From Paraburkholderia dinghuensis (GTDB lineage Bacteria > Pseudomonadota > Gammaproteobacteria > Burkholderiales > Burkholderiaceae), in NCBI RefSeq assembly GCF_003837865.1, contig NZ_RQIS01000021.1, forward strand, positions 32,384 to 96,383: a stretch of 64,000 nucleotides of DNA, read 5' to 3'. Both the position numbers and the translations under genes were made by a program. The notes beneath the pieces were generated by a model. It searched no databases and was not told where the DNA came from. It saw only the letters and a list, made by a program, of their open reading frames with translations. Shown piece after piece: positions 7,474-16,096 of the stretch. Numbering within the stretch: position 1 is the first letter of the stretch; each line of letters opens with the position of its first letter.

Positions 7474-8772
7474 TTATCGCTCAGCAGGCTCACTGCTCCA
7501 CGACTCAGTCTTCTGCGTGTTGCCCGCCACCGAATACATTGCTTTGGTTTTGCGGGTCTGCAAGAACGCCTCAAGTGTTTCGCCGCGCATCGCCGCGTAG
7601 ATGTGGAGGTTCGATACGCCTACCACCGCGCCTAGTTTCTCGAGCATGAAGAAGATCACGCCGTAGTGGATGAGGCCGCGCCAGTCGCGCCGTCGCACAA
7701 GATCCTTTTCCTCGTCGGTCAGACCCGCCGCCTCGAACGAACGCTCGGGGTCCTCCAGGAATGCGCGTCGATGAGCCTCGTCGATCATCGCGTGCAGGTA
7801 CTTGTTCAGCCGATACGCCTTGACGCTTGCCGCGAGATCGAACGGGTACGTGCCGCTCAGCTTCTCCGCGCCGACGAGTTGTTGCGCCATATGCGCGCGA
7901 TGGCGTTCGTGCGCGGCGCCCGGCAGCGGCGCGGCGGTATTTTCCAGCACGAGCGTACCGATGCCCGTCATCGACGGCAGATAGTAGCCGCTATGCACCT
8001 TCTTCACGTTGCCCGCAAGCGCACCGCGCATGATGAGCCACATGATGACCTCGGCGCCTTCGAGTCCGCCCAGTTCGGCGAATTCGGCATGCGTCATCTG
8101 CGCAAGGGCTTCGGGGTCGTTCGTGAGCGCGTCCATGAACTGATGGTCCCACGGGGTATTGTTGAAGCCCGCGCGTTCGCCGTGCACTTGATGCGAGAGT
8201 CCGCCTGTCGACATCACGACCACGCGAATATCTTCAGGATAACTTTCGATTGCGCGGCGCAGCGCCTGACCGATGCGGTAGCAGCGTCGCGCGGTTGGAA
8301 TCGGAAACTGCAGCACGCCGACCTGCAGTGGCACGACGCGCGTCGGCCAGCCCTGTTCGTCGCGATCGATGAGCGCGGAAATCGGGGAGAAAAAGCCGTG
8401 ATCGAGCGGCTTGTCCTGGAAGAACGACATATCGAATTCGTCGGCGGACAGACTCATGCCGATGTGGCGCGCGAGTTGCGCGTTACCCTTGATGGCAGGC
8501 AGGTCGCGCGCGCCGCCGCCTTCGTCGGCTACGCCGTACTCATCGCCGATGCCGAGCGCAAACGCCGAGTAGTGGTCGAAGAAGAACGACGTCACGTGAT
8601 CGTTGTAGACGTAGACGATCACGTCGGGTTTTTGCTCGCGCAGCCAGCGCTTGACGGGTTCGAAGGTCTCGAAGATCGGCGCCCAGGCCGGATCGTTCTG
8701 CTTGTGCGCATCGAGCGCGAAACCAATCGTGGGGGTGTGCGAAACGGCGATGCCGCCGACGAGTGTGGCCAC
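7474..8772 (-). CDS. galA: Gallate dioxygenase (fused LigB-LigA type extradiol dioxygenase)
   Basis: A 432-residue protein. The N-terminal two thirds is a LigB catalytic domain (ATLVGGIAVSHTPTIG, PDVIVYVYNDHVTSFFFDHYSAF, GGLSHQVHG). The likely Fe(II) ligands are the His of SHTP, the His of NDHV and the Glu in GLEGAEVIMW. The last ~115 residues resemble the LigA subunit (YRLNKYLHAMIDEAHRRAFLEDPERSFEAAGLTDEEKDLVRRRDW). This fusion and length match gallate dioxygenases (GalA/DesB), which open gallate to 4-oxalomesaconate. The start is a GTG with AAGGAGGAG before it; an ATG at 8826 is further upstream with no such site. It is divergent from a LysR gene. Confidence 0.85.
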   Translation of the reverse strand: MATLVGGIAVSHTPTIGFALDAHKQNDPAWAPIFETFEPVKRWLREQKPDVIVYVYNDHVTSFFFDHYSAFALGIGDEYGVADEGGGARDLPAIKGNAQLARHIGMSLSADEFDMSFFQDKPLDHGFFSPISALIDRDEQGWPTRVVPLQVGVLQFPIPTARRCYRIGQALRRAIESYPEDIRVVVMSTGGLSHQVHGERAGFNNTPWDHQFMDALTNDPEALAQMTHAEFAELGGLEGAEVIMWLIMRGALAGNVKKVHSGYYLPSMTGIGTLVLENTAAPLPGAAHERHRAHMAQQLVGAEKLSGTYPFDLAASVKAYRLNKYLHAMIDEAHRRAFLEDPERSFEAAGLTDEEKDLVRRRDWRGLIHYGVIFFMLEKLGAVVGVSNLHIYAAMRGETLEAFLQTRKTKAMYSVAGNTQKTESWSSEPAER

Positions 8773-8863
8773 GAGTCTCCTCCTTGGGCGATTAAACGAT
8801 GTGTTTCGCGCTAATTTAATCTTCACGAAAGATCATGTAAATTGACTTCTTTTGGAAAAATCA

Positions 8864-8878
8864 ATAACTTGAGGTTAT
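8864..8878. promoter_or_regulatory. LysR-type operator of the gal promoter region
   Basis: ATAAC-TTGAG-GTTAT is a perfect inverted repeat with the T-N11-A spacing of LysR sites. It resembles the known PcaQ consensus ATAACC-N4-GGTTA(A). It overlaps the first codon of the regulator gene, 92 bp before the dioxygenase start, so it could serve autorepression and activation together. Confidence 0.6.
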
Positions 8879-9878
8879 GGAAAAGCCGAAGCCGACCGCA
8901 TTGTCGAACCGTCAACGTCCGGCTGCGACGAAAGATGACCCGCCACTGAACGATCTGCGTGCCCAGGTCCGGGATCGGCTGCGGCTGCGGCACCTGAACT
9001 GCATCGTCGCGATTGCGCAGGAGCGCACGCTTGCGCGCGCAGCCGAGCGTCTGCATCTGAGTCAGCCGGCGATCTCGAAGACACTCGCCGAGCTTGAGCA
9101 GTGGGCGGGCGCACGCCTCGTCGAACGGGGCCGCAACGGCGCGGCACTCACGGTCGCCGGCGAGCATTTCCTGCGTTATGCGCTCGACGTGCAGCGCGCT
9201 GTCGATGCGTCCGCCGCTGCACTGGCGCGCGAGGACGCGCACCACTCGCTGGCGGTCCGCGTCGGCGCGCTTCCCACCGTCCAGACGGCGGTGCTGCCGA
9301 AGGCCATCGTGAGTATGAAGACGCTTATGCCGGGCGTCGGCGTCCGGATTCAGGTGGCCTCGAACGCCGAATTGCTCGGTGCGCTCAAGGCAGGCGACCT
9401 CGATCTCGTCGTCGGGCGCATGGCTGAACCGTCGGCCATGAAGGGCATTTCGTTCGAGTATCTGTACACCGAGTCACTGACCATGGTGGCGCGGGCCGGT
9501 CACCCGCTCACCGAATCCGGCGCGAGGCCGACGCTCGAAGACGTGCTCGATTACCCGCTCGTGATCGCGGGCGTCGACACAGCGCCGCGTCACCACACGG
9601 AGGCCTTCTTCGAATCGCGTGGGCTGGTGTTGCCGCAGGGGTGTGTCGAGACGCAGTCGTCGCCGGTTGCGCGGCTCGTGGTGGGGGCGTCCGACGCGAT
9701 ATGGATCGTGCCGGAGCGCGTCGCGCAGGACGATCTCGACGCGGGCGCGCTCGCGCTTGTCAGCGTTCCCGCACCGAGGGGTGTCGAGCAGATTGGAATC
9801 CTGCGTCGCAGCCAGGATACGCTTTCCGATGCGACTGGCACCTTCGCGGAACAACTGCGGCGGTTCGCATCGTCGTAA
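8877..9878 (+). CDS. LysR-family regulator, PcaQ/GalR-like
   Basis: A 333-residue protein. An unusual N-terminal extension of ~35 residues is followed by the winged HTH (LRHLNCIVAIAQERTLARAAERLHLSQPAISKTLAELEQWAGARLVERGRNGAALT). A type-2 periplasmic-binding-like effector domain starts at about residue 125 (VRVGALPTVQTAVLPKAI, GDLDLVVGRM). The LRHL...LSQPAISKTLAELE pattern is typical of the PcaQ/GbpR group controlling aromatic ring cleavage. It is divergent from gallate dioxygenase, and a matching operator overlaps its ATG. The ATG has a poorly spaced GAGG, so a later start inside the N-terminal extension is possible. Likely effector: gallate or a cleavage product. Confidence 0.85.
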   Translation: MEKPKPTALSNRQRPAATKDDPPLNDLRAQVRDRLRLRHLNCIVAIAQERTLARAAERLHLSQPAISKTLAELEQWAGARLVERGRNGAALTVAGEHFLRYALDVQRAVDASAAALAREDAHHSLAVRVGALPTVQTAVLPKAIVSMKTLMPGVGVRIQVASNAELLGALKAGDLDLVVGRMAEPSAMKGISFEYLYTESLTMVARAGHPLTESGARPTLEDVLDYPLVIAGVDTAPRHHTEAFFESRGLVLPQGCVETQSSPVARLVVGASDAIWIVPERVAQDDLDAGALALVSVPAPRGVEQIGILRRSQDTLSDATGTFAEQLRRFASS

Positions 9879-9956
9879 CGCGACGATTCACGCAAAACGC
9901 TCGCGGTGCGTCTACGTTCCGCGCACCGCCGCTTGCACGCGCCCGCCGTGCGGGCA

Positions 9957-10466
9957 TCAGGTCCCCCGGGCGGCAGTGTTCCATCCCGATTCGACGAAGA
10001 CGCGGCACAGCGCTTCCATGCCCTTTGCGTCTTCGTCGTCGAAGCGGGCGAGTTGCGGGCTGTCCACGTCCCAGACGCCGATCAGCGCGCCATCCGGCGC
10101 GATGAGGGGCACGACGATCTCCGATTGCGAAGCCGAATCGCACGCGATATGGCCAGCGAACGCGTGCACGTCACGGACGACCTGCGTTTCGCGCGTCTGC
10201 GCGGCGGTGCCGCACACGCCTTTGCCGATTCCAATCCGCACGCATGCCGGTTTGCCCTGGAAGGGGCCGACGACCAGTTCCTTGCCGTCGAAGAAATAGA
10301 AGCCGGCCCAGTTGAGCCCTTCGAGCGAGTTGAATACGAGCGACGAGAAATTCGCCGCGTTGGCGACGGTATTGGACTCGCCTTCGAGCATCGCGCGCGC
10401 CTGGGCGGCGAGCGTTTCATAGAGATCGGCCTTGACGGCCGGGAGCGTGCTGGCGGGCGAAAACAT
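9957..10466 (-). CDS. msrC: Free methionine-(R)-sulfoxide reductase (GAF domain)
   Basis: A 169-residue single GAF domain closely resembling E. coli MsrC (YebR), which reduces free L-methionine-(R)-sulfoxide with thioredoxin. The three reductase cysteines are visible in their family contexts: QGKPACVRI, GKGVCGTAA and GHIACDSASQSEIVVPL. Other typical segments are LNWAGFYFFDGKELVVGPF and IGVWDVDSPQLARFDDED. The frame is open to 10529, but family length favours the ATG at 10466; the ribosome site is weak. It is divergent from the dehydrogenase gene, with 260 bp between them. Confidence 0.9.
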   Translation of the reverse strand: MFSPASTLPAVKADLYETLAAQARAMLEGESNTVANAANFSSLVFNSLEGLNWAGFYFFDGKELVVGPFQGKPACVRIGIGKGVCGTAAQTRETQVVRDVHAFAGHIACDSASQSEIVVPLIAPDGALIGVWDVDSPQLARFDDEDAKGMEALCRVFVESGWNTAARGT

Positions 10467-10726
10467 GGAAAGGTACCGGGTTATGGGCGATGCACCGACA
10501 TCGCGCCGAGTGCACAGTTTAGGCGGCATCGGGCGCGAATGCCGAAAGCCCGGTCGGCGTCATGGAAGTCATGGACGCAGGCCGATTGTCCACGTTTCGT
10601 GCGGAACGGCACAACGCTCGCGGAGTTTGTTTCCACGGTATTTTCAGGCATGCTGGCGCTCACGAAGCGCGGATCAATGCCGATCCGCGCCAGCAAGCCA
10701 GCAATAGGGACAATGGGGAACGAAAC

Positions 10727-11818
10727 ATGAGCAAGACATTCCGGGTCGCTGCCATCGCAGGCGACGGCATTGGTCAGGAGGTGATGCCGGAGGGCGTGCG
10801 TGTGGTGCAGGCGGCGGCGAAGCAATTCGGTCTGTCGATCGAATTCACGCACTTCGACTGGGCCAGCTGCGATTACTACCTCGAGCACGGCAAGATGATG
10901 CCCGACGACTGGTTCGCCACGCTCAAGGGCTTCGACGCGATCTATTTCGGCGCGGTGGGCTGGCCCGACAAGGTGCCCGACCACATTTCGCTGTGGGGCT
11001 CGCTACTCAGATTCCGCCGTGAGTTCGACCAGTACGTGAACCTGCGACCTGTGCGTCTGTTGCCCGGCGTGCCGTGCCCGCTCGCGAACCGCAAGCCCGG
11101 CGACATCGATTTCCTCGTCGTGCGCGAGAACACCGAGGGCGAATACAGCTCGGTGGGCGGCAAGATGTTCGAAGGCACCGACCGCGAGTTCGTGTTGCAG
11201 GAGTCGGTGTTCACGCGTCACGGCGTGGATCGCATCCTGAAGTACGCGTTCGACCTTGCAAACAAGCGCGAGCGCAAAAAGCTCACGGCTGCGACGAAGT
11301 CGAACGGCATCTCGATCAGCATGCCGTACTGGGACGAGCGCGTCGCCGCGATGGGCGAACAGTTTCCGGACGTGACGTGGGACAAGCAGCACATCGACAT
11401 TCTTTCAGCGCGCTTCGTCCTGCAGCCGGACCGCTTCGACGTGGTCGTGGCCTCGAACCTGTTCGGCGACATCCTCTCCGATCTCGGTCCTGCGTGCACG
11501 GGTACGATCGGCCTTGCGGCGTCGGCGAACCTGAATCCGGAGCGAAAATTCCCGTCGCTGTTCGAGCCGGTGCACGGTTCCGCACCCGACATCTTCGGCA
11601 AGAAGATCGCCAATCCGGTCGCCATGATCTGGTCCGGCGCGATGATGCTGGATTACCTCGGTAACGGCGACGCGCGTTTTACGCAGGCACACGACGCGAT
11701 CATGCGCGCTATCGAAAAGGTACTGGTCGAAGGGCCGCGCACGCCCGACATGGGTGGAACGGCAAACACGGCGGCCGTGGGTGAGGCTGTTGCCGCTGCG
11801 CTTGAGGCGGCAGCGTAA
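10727..11818 (+). CDS. ttuC: Tartrate dehydrogenase / D-malate-type decarboxylating dehydrogenase
   Basis: A 363-residue member of the isocitrate/isopropylmalate dehydrogenase fold. Family motifs include the N-terminal AAIAGDGIGQEVMPEGVRV, the loop YFGAVGWPDKVPDHISLWGSLLRFRREFDQYVNLRPVRLLPG characteristic of TtuC/DmlA, FLVVRENTEGEYSSVGG, the divalent-metal Asp cluster in VVASNLFGDILSDLGP, and the NAD-site segment FEPVHGSAPDIFGKKIANP. It likely oxidises and decarboxylates tartrate, D-malate or related hydroxy acids with NAD. Sequence alone does not separate these substrates. The frame extends upstream of the ATG without family similarity, so MSKTFRV is taken as the start. Confidence 0.88.
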   Translation: MSKTFRVAAIAGDGIGQEVMPEGVRVVQAAAKQFGLSIEFTHFDWASCDYYLEHGKMMPDDWFATLKGFDAIYFGAVGWPDKVPDHISLWGSLLRFRREFDQYVNLRPVRLLPGVPCPLANRKPGDIDFLVVRENTEGEYSSVGGKMFEGTDREFVLQESVFTRHGVDRILKYAFDLANKRERKKLTAATKSNGISISMPYWDERVAAMGEQFPDVTWDKQHIDILSARFVLQPDRFDVVVASNLFGDILSDLGPACTGTIGLAASANLNPERKFPSLFEPVHGSAPDIFGKKIANPVAMIWSGAMMLDYLGNGDARFTQAHDAIMRAIEKVLVEGPRTPDMGGTANTAAVGEAVAAALEAAA

Positions 11819-11863
11819 GAGGGGGCCGCGAGGCGCGTCGCGATGGGGGTGTGAGCGGTGGGC

Positions 11864-12124
11864 TCAGTCGGTGTCAGTGCCTTCGAGTTCCTTGCGTTCG
11901 CGGCGTGCTTCGTTACCGCGCCGCGCGCGCATGCGCTGGCGTGACAGCACCGTGATGACCTCGCTAGTGCTGGCATGAGCGGGAATCTCGTTGCGGATCA
12001 CGTTGGCCAGCATCGGCAGGCCTTTGCGATGGCGCTGCAACGCCCGCGCGATGGCGGTACGGCAGGCCTGACCGTGACAATCCCATTCGTCACGAACTTT
12101 TCCGCAGTAACGGCATTTGTCCAT
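11864..12124 (-). CDS. Small zinc-ribbon-like protein, unknown function
   Basis: An 86-residue protein beginning MDKCRYCGKVRDEWDCHGQAC. The C-x2-C-x8-C-x4-C spacing suggests a zinc-binding knuckle. A helical middle and an Arg/Glu-rich, probably nucleic-acid-compatible tail follow. The frame is open to an ATG at 12268, which would add 48 residues with two further cysteines. Neither start has a clear ribosome site. The family is not recognised. It is convergent with the dehydrogenase gene. Confidence 0.5.
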   Translation of the reverse strand: MDKCRYCGKVRDEWDCHGQACRTAIARALQRHRKGLPMLANVIRNEIPAHASTSEVITVLSRQRMRARRGNEARRERKELEGTDTD

Positions 12125-12352
12125 CGGAGAAGTGTAACCGCAAACGGAACCCGTATTCAGGGCGTGACCGCACGCGGGAATGCCGCTTTCCCGGTGACGG
12201 CGGGCTGGCAGGATCGCTTGATACGCCAAATGGTCAGGGCTGATGGCCGGGGGCGTTGTAGTGGTCATCGCTCGCCGGTCCGTCGACCTGGCGGCTAACC
12301 GTGACGCTCAGCGAATTTGCGCGCGTGATGCCACGCGACGTGGCCTCCGTCG

Positions 12353-13075
12353 TTACGCCGACGTCGACGATCCATCAAGCGAAATTCCCAGCTCCGACGC
12401 CATCCGCTCGACCAGCGCGCGCAACCGGACCACCTCGTCACTCAACCGATCGTGCTCGCTCTTCAGCGCGTCGAATTGCGCGAGCGAGACGCCGTCCTGG
12501 GCACTCTCGTAGGCGCGTTCAGCGGCATTGCCCGCTGCAACGCTCACATCGACTTCACCGCACAACAGATGCATCCAGCGATGCTCGCGCTCGCCCGGCG
12601 AGCGCGGCAGCTTCACGACGAGCGGCGGTTCGCGGCCGGCGAGTTCGCTGAGGAACGCCTCGACCGACGAAACGTCCGCGAAACCATGCAGACGCGCGGA
12701 ATTCAGCCGCAATTCCGCGGCGGTCTGGGCGCCGCGCAGCAGGATTACGGTGAGCAGCGCGACCGCCTGGCTCGGAATGCCGAGCACCCGGTTCAGGTTG
12801 TGCTCGAAGCGCGGCACACGGCTGCTGCTGCCCTCGAATACGAGACTCAGATGCTTGAGGCTCTCGATCGCGCCAAGCACCTCGGTTTCGGTGGCGTTCA
12901 TCACCGGCGTGCGCGCGGTCTTCTGATTGCAGCCCGATGTCAGGGCGTTCAGCGAAAGCGGATACGTATCCGGAACCGTATGTTGCTTCTCGACCAGCAC
13001 GCCGACGATGCGCGCTTCCAGTTGCGTGAGCGCCCGGATCGGGCGCGGCGAGGAACTATCGGCAGGAGAATTCAT
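12353..13075 (-). CDS. yceH: YceH family protein (DUF480)
   Basis: A 240-residue protein with the YceH/DUF480 signature of two winged-helix domains: LTQLEARIVGVLVEKQHTVPDTYPLSLNALTSGCNQKTARTPVM, then VLGIPSQAVALLTVILLRGAQTAAELRLNSARLH and VVKLPRSPGEREHRWMHLLCG. The C-terminal ~55 residues form a coiled coil (DALKSEHDRLSDEVVRLRALVERM). The biochemical role is not established. The start was chosen at MNSPADSS because the family begins about 15 residues later. The upstream extension to 13243 overlaps the divergent OsmC promoter region. Confidence 0.88.
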   Translation of the reverse strand: MNSPADSSSPRPIRALTQLEARIVGVLVEKQHTVPDTYPLSLNALTSGCNQKTARTPVMNATETEVLGAIESLKHLSLVFEGSSSRVPRFEHNLNRVLGIPSQAVALLTVILLRGAQTAAELRLNSARLHGFADVSSVEAFLSELAGREPPLVVKLPRSPGEREHRWMHLLCGEVDVSVAAGNAAERAYESAQDGVSLAQFDALKSEHDRLSDEVVRLRALVERMASELGISLDGSSTSA

Positions 13076-13268
13076 GAGGAGTTTCGGCTTCGGGAGATCG
13101 AACGTGGGGCTCGATGATACTCGCGTCGAGCGCGTGTATCGAACATTGCGATCGTGACAGGTTTGAAGAATGTCCATCACAATGACGCCTCCAGACCGGA
13201 TCGGTGTGCAGTCAGGCGTCGCACCCCCGCAGTCCGGGTTCAACGCATCGTTCTCACAGGAATCTGCG

Positions 13269-13745
13269 ATGGCACAGGGTCAGCACAAGTACCACGTCAC
13301 GGTGGAGTGGACGGGCAACAAGGGCAGCGGCACATCGGGATACCGCGACTACGGCCGCGATCACGTCATTCGTGCCGGCGCCAAACCGGACATTCCGGGC
13401 TCATCGGACCCGGCGTTTCGCGGCGATGCGGCACGCTGGAATCCCGAGGACCTGGTGGTGGCGTCGGCATCGGCGTGTCACAAGCTGTGGTATCTGCACC
13501 TGTGCGCCGAGGCGGGCATTTGCGTCGTGGCGTATGTCGACGAGGCCGAAGGCACCATGCAGGACGGCCCGGACGCGGGGCGGTTTACGGAAATTATCCT
13601 GCGCCCGCGCGTCACGATTCGTTCCGGCGACGACCGCGCCCTCGCCGAACGGCTGCACCATACCGCCCACGAGCAATGCTTCGTGGCGAACTCGCTGAAC
13701 TTCCCCATTCGTTGTGAGCCTGCGTTCGAGTTTGCCGCAGCGTAG
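13269..13745 (+). CDS. OsmC/Ohr family peroxidase-like protein
   Basis: A 158-residue OsmC-fold protein. The two redox cysteines of the family are in place, one in the central-helix segment SASACHKLWYLHLCAEAG and one in HEQCFVANSLNFPI. This subgroup (HKYHVTVEWTGNKGSGT start) is related to organic hydroperoxide reductases, and it probably detoxifies organic peroxides in the cytosol. The frame is open to 13170, but the ATG at 13269 has an AGGA seven bases upstream and matches the family N-terminus. Confidence 0.88.
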   Translation: MAQGQHKYHVTVEWTGNKGSGTSGYRDYGRDHVIRAGAKPDIPGSSDPAFRGDAARWNPEDLVVASASACHKLWYLHLCAEAGICVVAYVDEAEGTMQDGPDAGRFTEIILRPRVTIRSGDDRALAERLHHTAHEQCFVANSLNFPIRCEPAFEFAAA

Positions 13746-14328
13746 TAGCAGGCGATGCTAGTGGCGCTCGCCTTCGCTTTCGGTTGTGCAGCGGTGAGCG
13801 CCTTGGCTGTTCATCAAAGGCGGCGGTGATTCCACGGTTGCCCCGCCGCCGATGTGGCTCGCGATGATTACAGCGTGATGCGTTTCCCATAAGAACAGCC
13901 GGTTGACCGGATCGGACTTGCCCGGTCTGTCCGCGGCCACTGCGCTTCGGCGCGAATTTCCAGAACCATTCTTCCAGTTCGCGCGAATCTGGTACCCGCC
14001 CTGTTCGTGGGCGGTGCCTGTGGCCTTTCGTCTCGCTAGCCCGGCTTTCCGTATTCCATTCACGCCGACGTATCCGCTCAGTTTGCACCGGCAGATCGCG
14101 CCGATGCCCATCCGTACCGCCTCAAGCCAGCGTCCACCGGGCCCACACGCCGAGGGTGCGACATGCTGTCACATTCGGTGGCGACTAAAGTTATGGCGCT
14201 CGTTGCCGTTGACACTAGACGGACACCTGCAAATGGGTCCGGTAATTTGCGGGCGTCACGCGCGCCCGTCAACAGATGAAACCGTGGTCAAGCGCGCGTC
14301 AACCGCGCGCGACCCGCCGGAGATCTAA
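13746..14328. other. Intergenic region before the chemoreceptor
   Basis: Several ORFs overlap here on both strands (for example 13758-14111 minus), but they are Arg/Gly/Ser-rich and lack ribosome sites, so no gene is called. The region carries the sigma-28-type promoter at 14186-14212. Confidence 0.5.
14186..14212 (+). promoter_or_regulatory. Sigma-28 (FliA) type promoter of the chemoreceptor gene
   Basis: TAAAGTTA, then 11 bases, then GCCGTTGA. The known FliA consensus is TAAAGTTT-N11-GCCGATAA, so 13 of 16 positions agree and the spacing is exact. It lies about 115 bp before the methyl-accepting protein's ATG, in line with expression in the flagellar/chemotaxis regulon. Confidence 0.7.
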
Positions 14329-15885
14329 ATGCTCAGCAAGCTGTCGATTCGCACAAGCCTTACCTTGATGGTCACGTTTATTGGCGTTGTGCTGGTGATC
14401 GGCGCCGCAGTGGGACTTCTGTCCATCCGGCAAAGCGATTTGTCGCTGCAGGCCATGTACACGATCGACGAACCGGCCGTCGCCGATCTGGAGGGCAGCG
14501 CGGGTCAGCTCCTGCGTATGCGCCTCGCGCTCGCAACGTATGCCTCGCTCCTGGACGCCGGCGACCAGCCGGGCGCGAATGCCGTGCTCGGACGCTTCGA
14601 CCAGTATCTCAAGACCTCGAACGACCGCCTCGACCACTTCCGGTCGATCGTGACGGGCGACGACGAAGACCAGCGCCTCCTGAAAGAGATGCTGGACAAG
14701 CGCGATGCGTTCCTGCACCAGGGTATCGATCCGGCGCTCACCGCGCTCAAAACCGGCGACCGCGCTACTTTTTCGGAACTGCAGGCGCACAAGCTGCCGC
14801 CGCTCTACGCCGGTTACGACCAGGCGATGGTCTCAGTCGAAAAGCGCGAGCTGGCCAACGGCGCTCGGCGGTTCGAGGACGCGCACGCGCGCTTTACGGT
14901 GGTTTGCGTGGCGGTTGGCGTTGGCCTCTCGGGCGCGCTGGTGCTCGCCTGGTTTGCGCGCGTCGCGTTGATGCGCGCGATCGTTCATCCTGTCGACGCC
15001 GCAGTCGAGCAGTTCCACCGCATCGCGAGCGGCGACCTCACCACGCCGATCGCCGTGACGAGCCAGAACGAGATGGGCAAGCTGCTGAGCGGCCTGCAGC
15101 GCATGCAGGAAGCGCTCATCACGATGGTCAGCACGGTGCGTGACGGCGTCGCGTCGATCGACACGGGCGTGAGCGAGATCGCGACGGGCAACACCGATCT
15201 TTCGCAACGCACCGAACAGCAGGCGGCGTCACTCGAAGAGACCGCGGCCAGCATCGAACAGCTGACGTCGACGGTCCGGCAGACCGCCGGCAACGTCCAG
15301 CAGGCCAGCTCGCTCGCGCAGGGCGCGTCGGGGCTCGCGGGCCAGGGCGGCGACCTCGCGCGCGAGGTGGTGGGCACGATGCATAACATCGTCAGCGACT
15401 CGCAGCGCATCGGCGAAATCGTCGGCGTGATCGAAGGCATCGCGTTCCAGACCAACATCCTCGCCCTGAATGCGGCCGTCGAAGCGGCGCGCGCGGGTGA
15501 GGAAGGGCGTGGTTTCGCGGTTGTCGCGGGCGAGGTGCGCTCGCTCGCGCAGCGCAGCGCGGCGGCGGCCAAGGAGATCAAGGAACTGATTGGGACTTCG
15601 ACCGCGCGCGTGCAAACCGGCGCGGGGCTCGTGGAGCGCTCGGGCGCGACGATGCAGGAAATCGTCGATGCCATCGCGCGCGTGAGCGCCATCATGGGCG
15701 AAATCGCGACGGCGGCAAACGAGCAGAGCACCGGCATCGATCAGGTGAATATCGCCGTCTCGCAGATGGATCAGGTCACGCAGCAGAATGCCGCGCTGGT
15801 CGAGCAGTCCGCGGCGGCGGCCGCGTCGCTCGAAGACCAGGCGCGCCGGTTGACCACGGCGATTTCGATTTTCCGTACTCGATGA
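14329..15885 (+). CDS. Methyl-accepting chemotaxis protein
   Basis: A 518-residue inner-membrane chemoreceptor. TM1 spans residues ~11-33 and is followed by a periplasmic four-helix Tar-type sensor domain (~34-188). TM2 is at ~190-210, then a HAMP domain (VHPVDAAVEQFHRIASGDLTTPIAV) and a cytoplasmic signalling coiled coil. The hairpin tip contains the canonical CheA/CheW-contact sequence FQTNILALNAAVEAARAGEE. There is no C-terminal NWETF-like CheR-binding pentapeptide, so it would rely on other receptors for methylation. GGAGATCT precedes the ATG. The upstream sigma-28 promoter supports flagellar-regulon control. The ligand cannot be read from the sequence. Confidence 0.95.
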   Translation: MLSKLSIRTSLTLMVTFIGVVLVIGAAVGLLSIRQSDLSLQAMYTIDEPAVADLEGSAGQLLRMRLALATYASLLDAGDQPGANAVLGRFDQYLKTSNDRLDHFRSIVTGDDEDQRLLKEMLDKRDAFLHQGIDPALTALKTGDRATFSELQAHKLPPLYAGYDQAMVSVEKRELANGARRFEDAHARFTVVCVAVGVGLSGALVLAWFARVALMRAIVHPVDAAVEQFHRIASGDLTTPIAVTSQNEMGKLLSGLQRMQEALITMVSTVRDGVASIDTGVSEIATGNTDLSQRTEQQAASLEETAASIEQLTSTVRQTAGNVQQASSLAQGASGLAGQGGDLAREVVGTMHNIVSDSQRIGEIVGVIEGIAFQTNILALNAAVEAARAGEEGRGFAVVAGEVRSLAQRSAAAAKEIKELIGTSTARVQTGAGLVERSGATMQEIVDAIARVSAIMGEIATAANEQSTGIDQVNIAVSQMDQVTQQNAALVEQSAAAAASLEDQARRLTTAISIFRTR

Positions 15886-15892
15886 GGTGGTC

Positions 15893-15920
15893 CGGGCGCG
15901 TGTGCAATGCCGCGCCCGTT
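15893..15920 (+). terminator. Probable terminator of the chemoreceptor gene
   Basis: CGGGCGCG pairs with CGCGCCCG around a 10-base loop, followed only by TTT, eight bases after the stop codon. The stem is strong but the T-tract is weak. Confidence 0.5.
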
Positions 15921-16096
15921 TGAACGGCGAAGAGTGGTTTGGGCCGCAACAGCGGAATAATTCCGGCTGGTTTTTTTAGAGGTTCGTCGCAGATTTCCGG
16001 GGAAGGGGTCCGTTCGACCCTGAGCCGCCCACCGATTAGTACGAAAGCAGACATTCGAGCAATTAATGCCTGTGCCTGTCCGGGCACCCGGTTGTC

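Noticed and set aside
7666..8814. 382-codon plus-strand frame opposite the gallate dioxygenase
   Set aside because: Arg/Val/Glu-rich shadow; the minus-strand frame has full family motifs and a strong ribosome site.
13758..14111. 117-codon minus-strand ORF upstream of the chemoreceptor
   Set aside because: It lacks a ribosome site, has an irregular Gly/Arg/Ser composition, and overlaps another ORF of similar length in a different frame.
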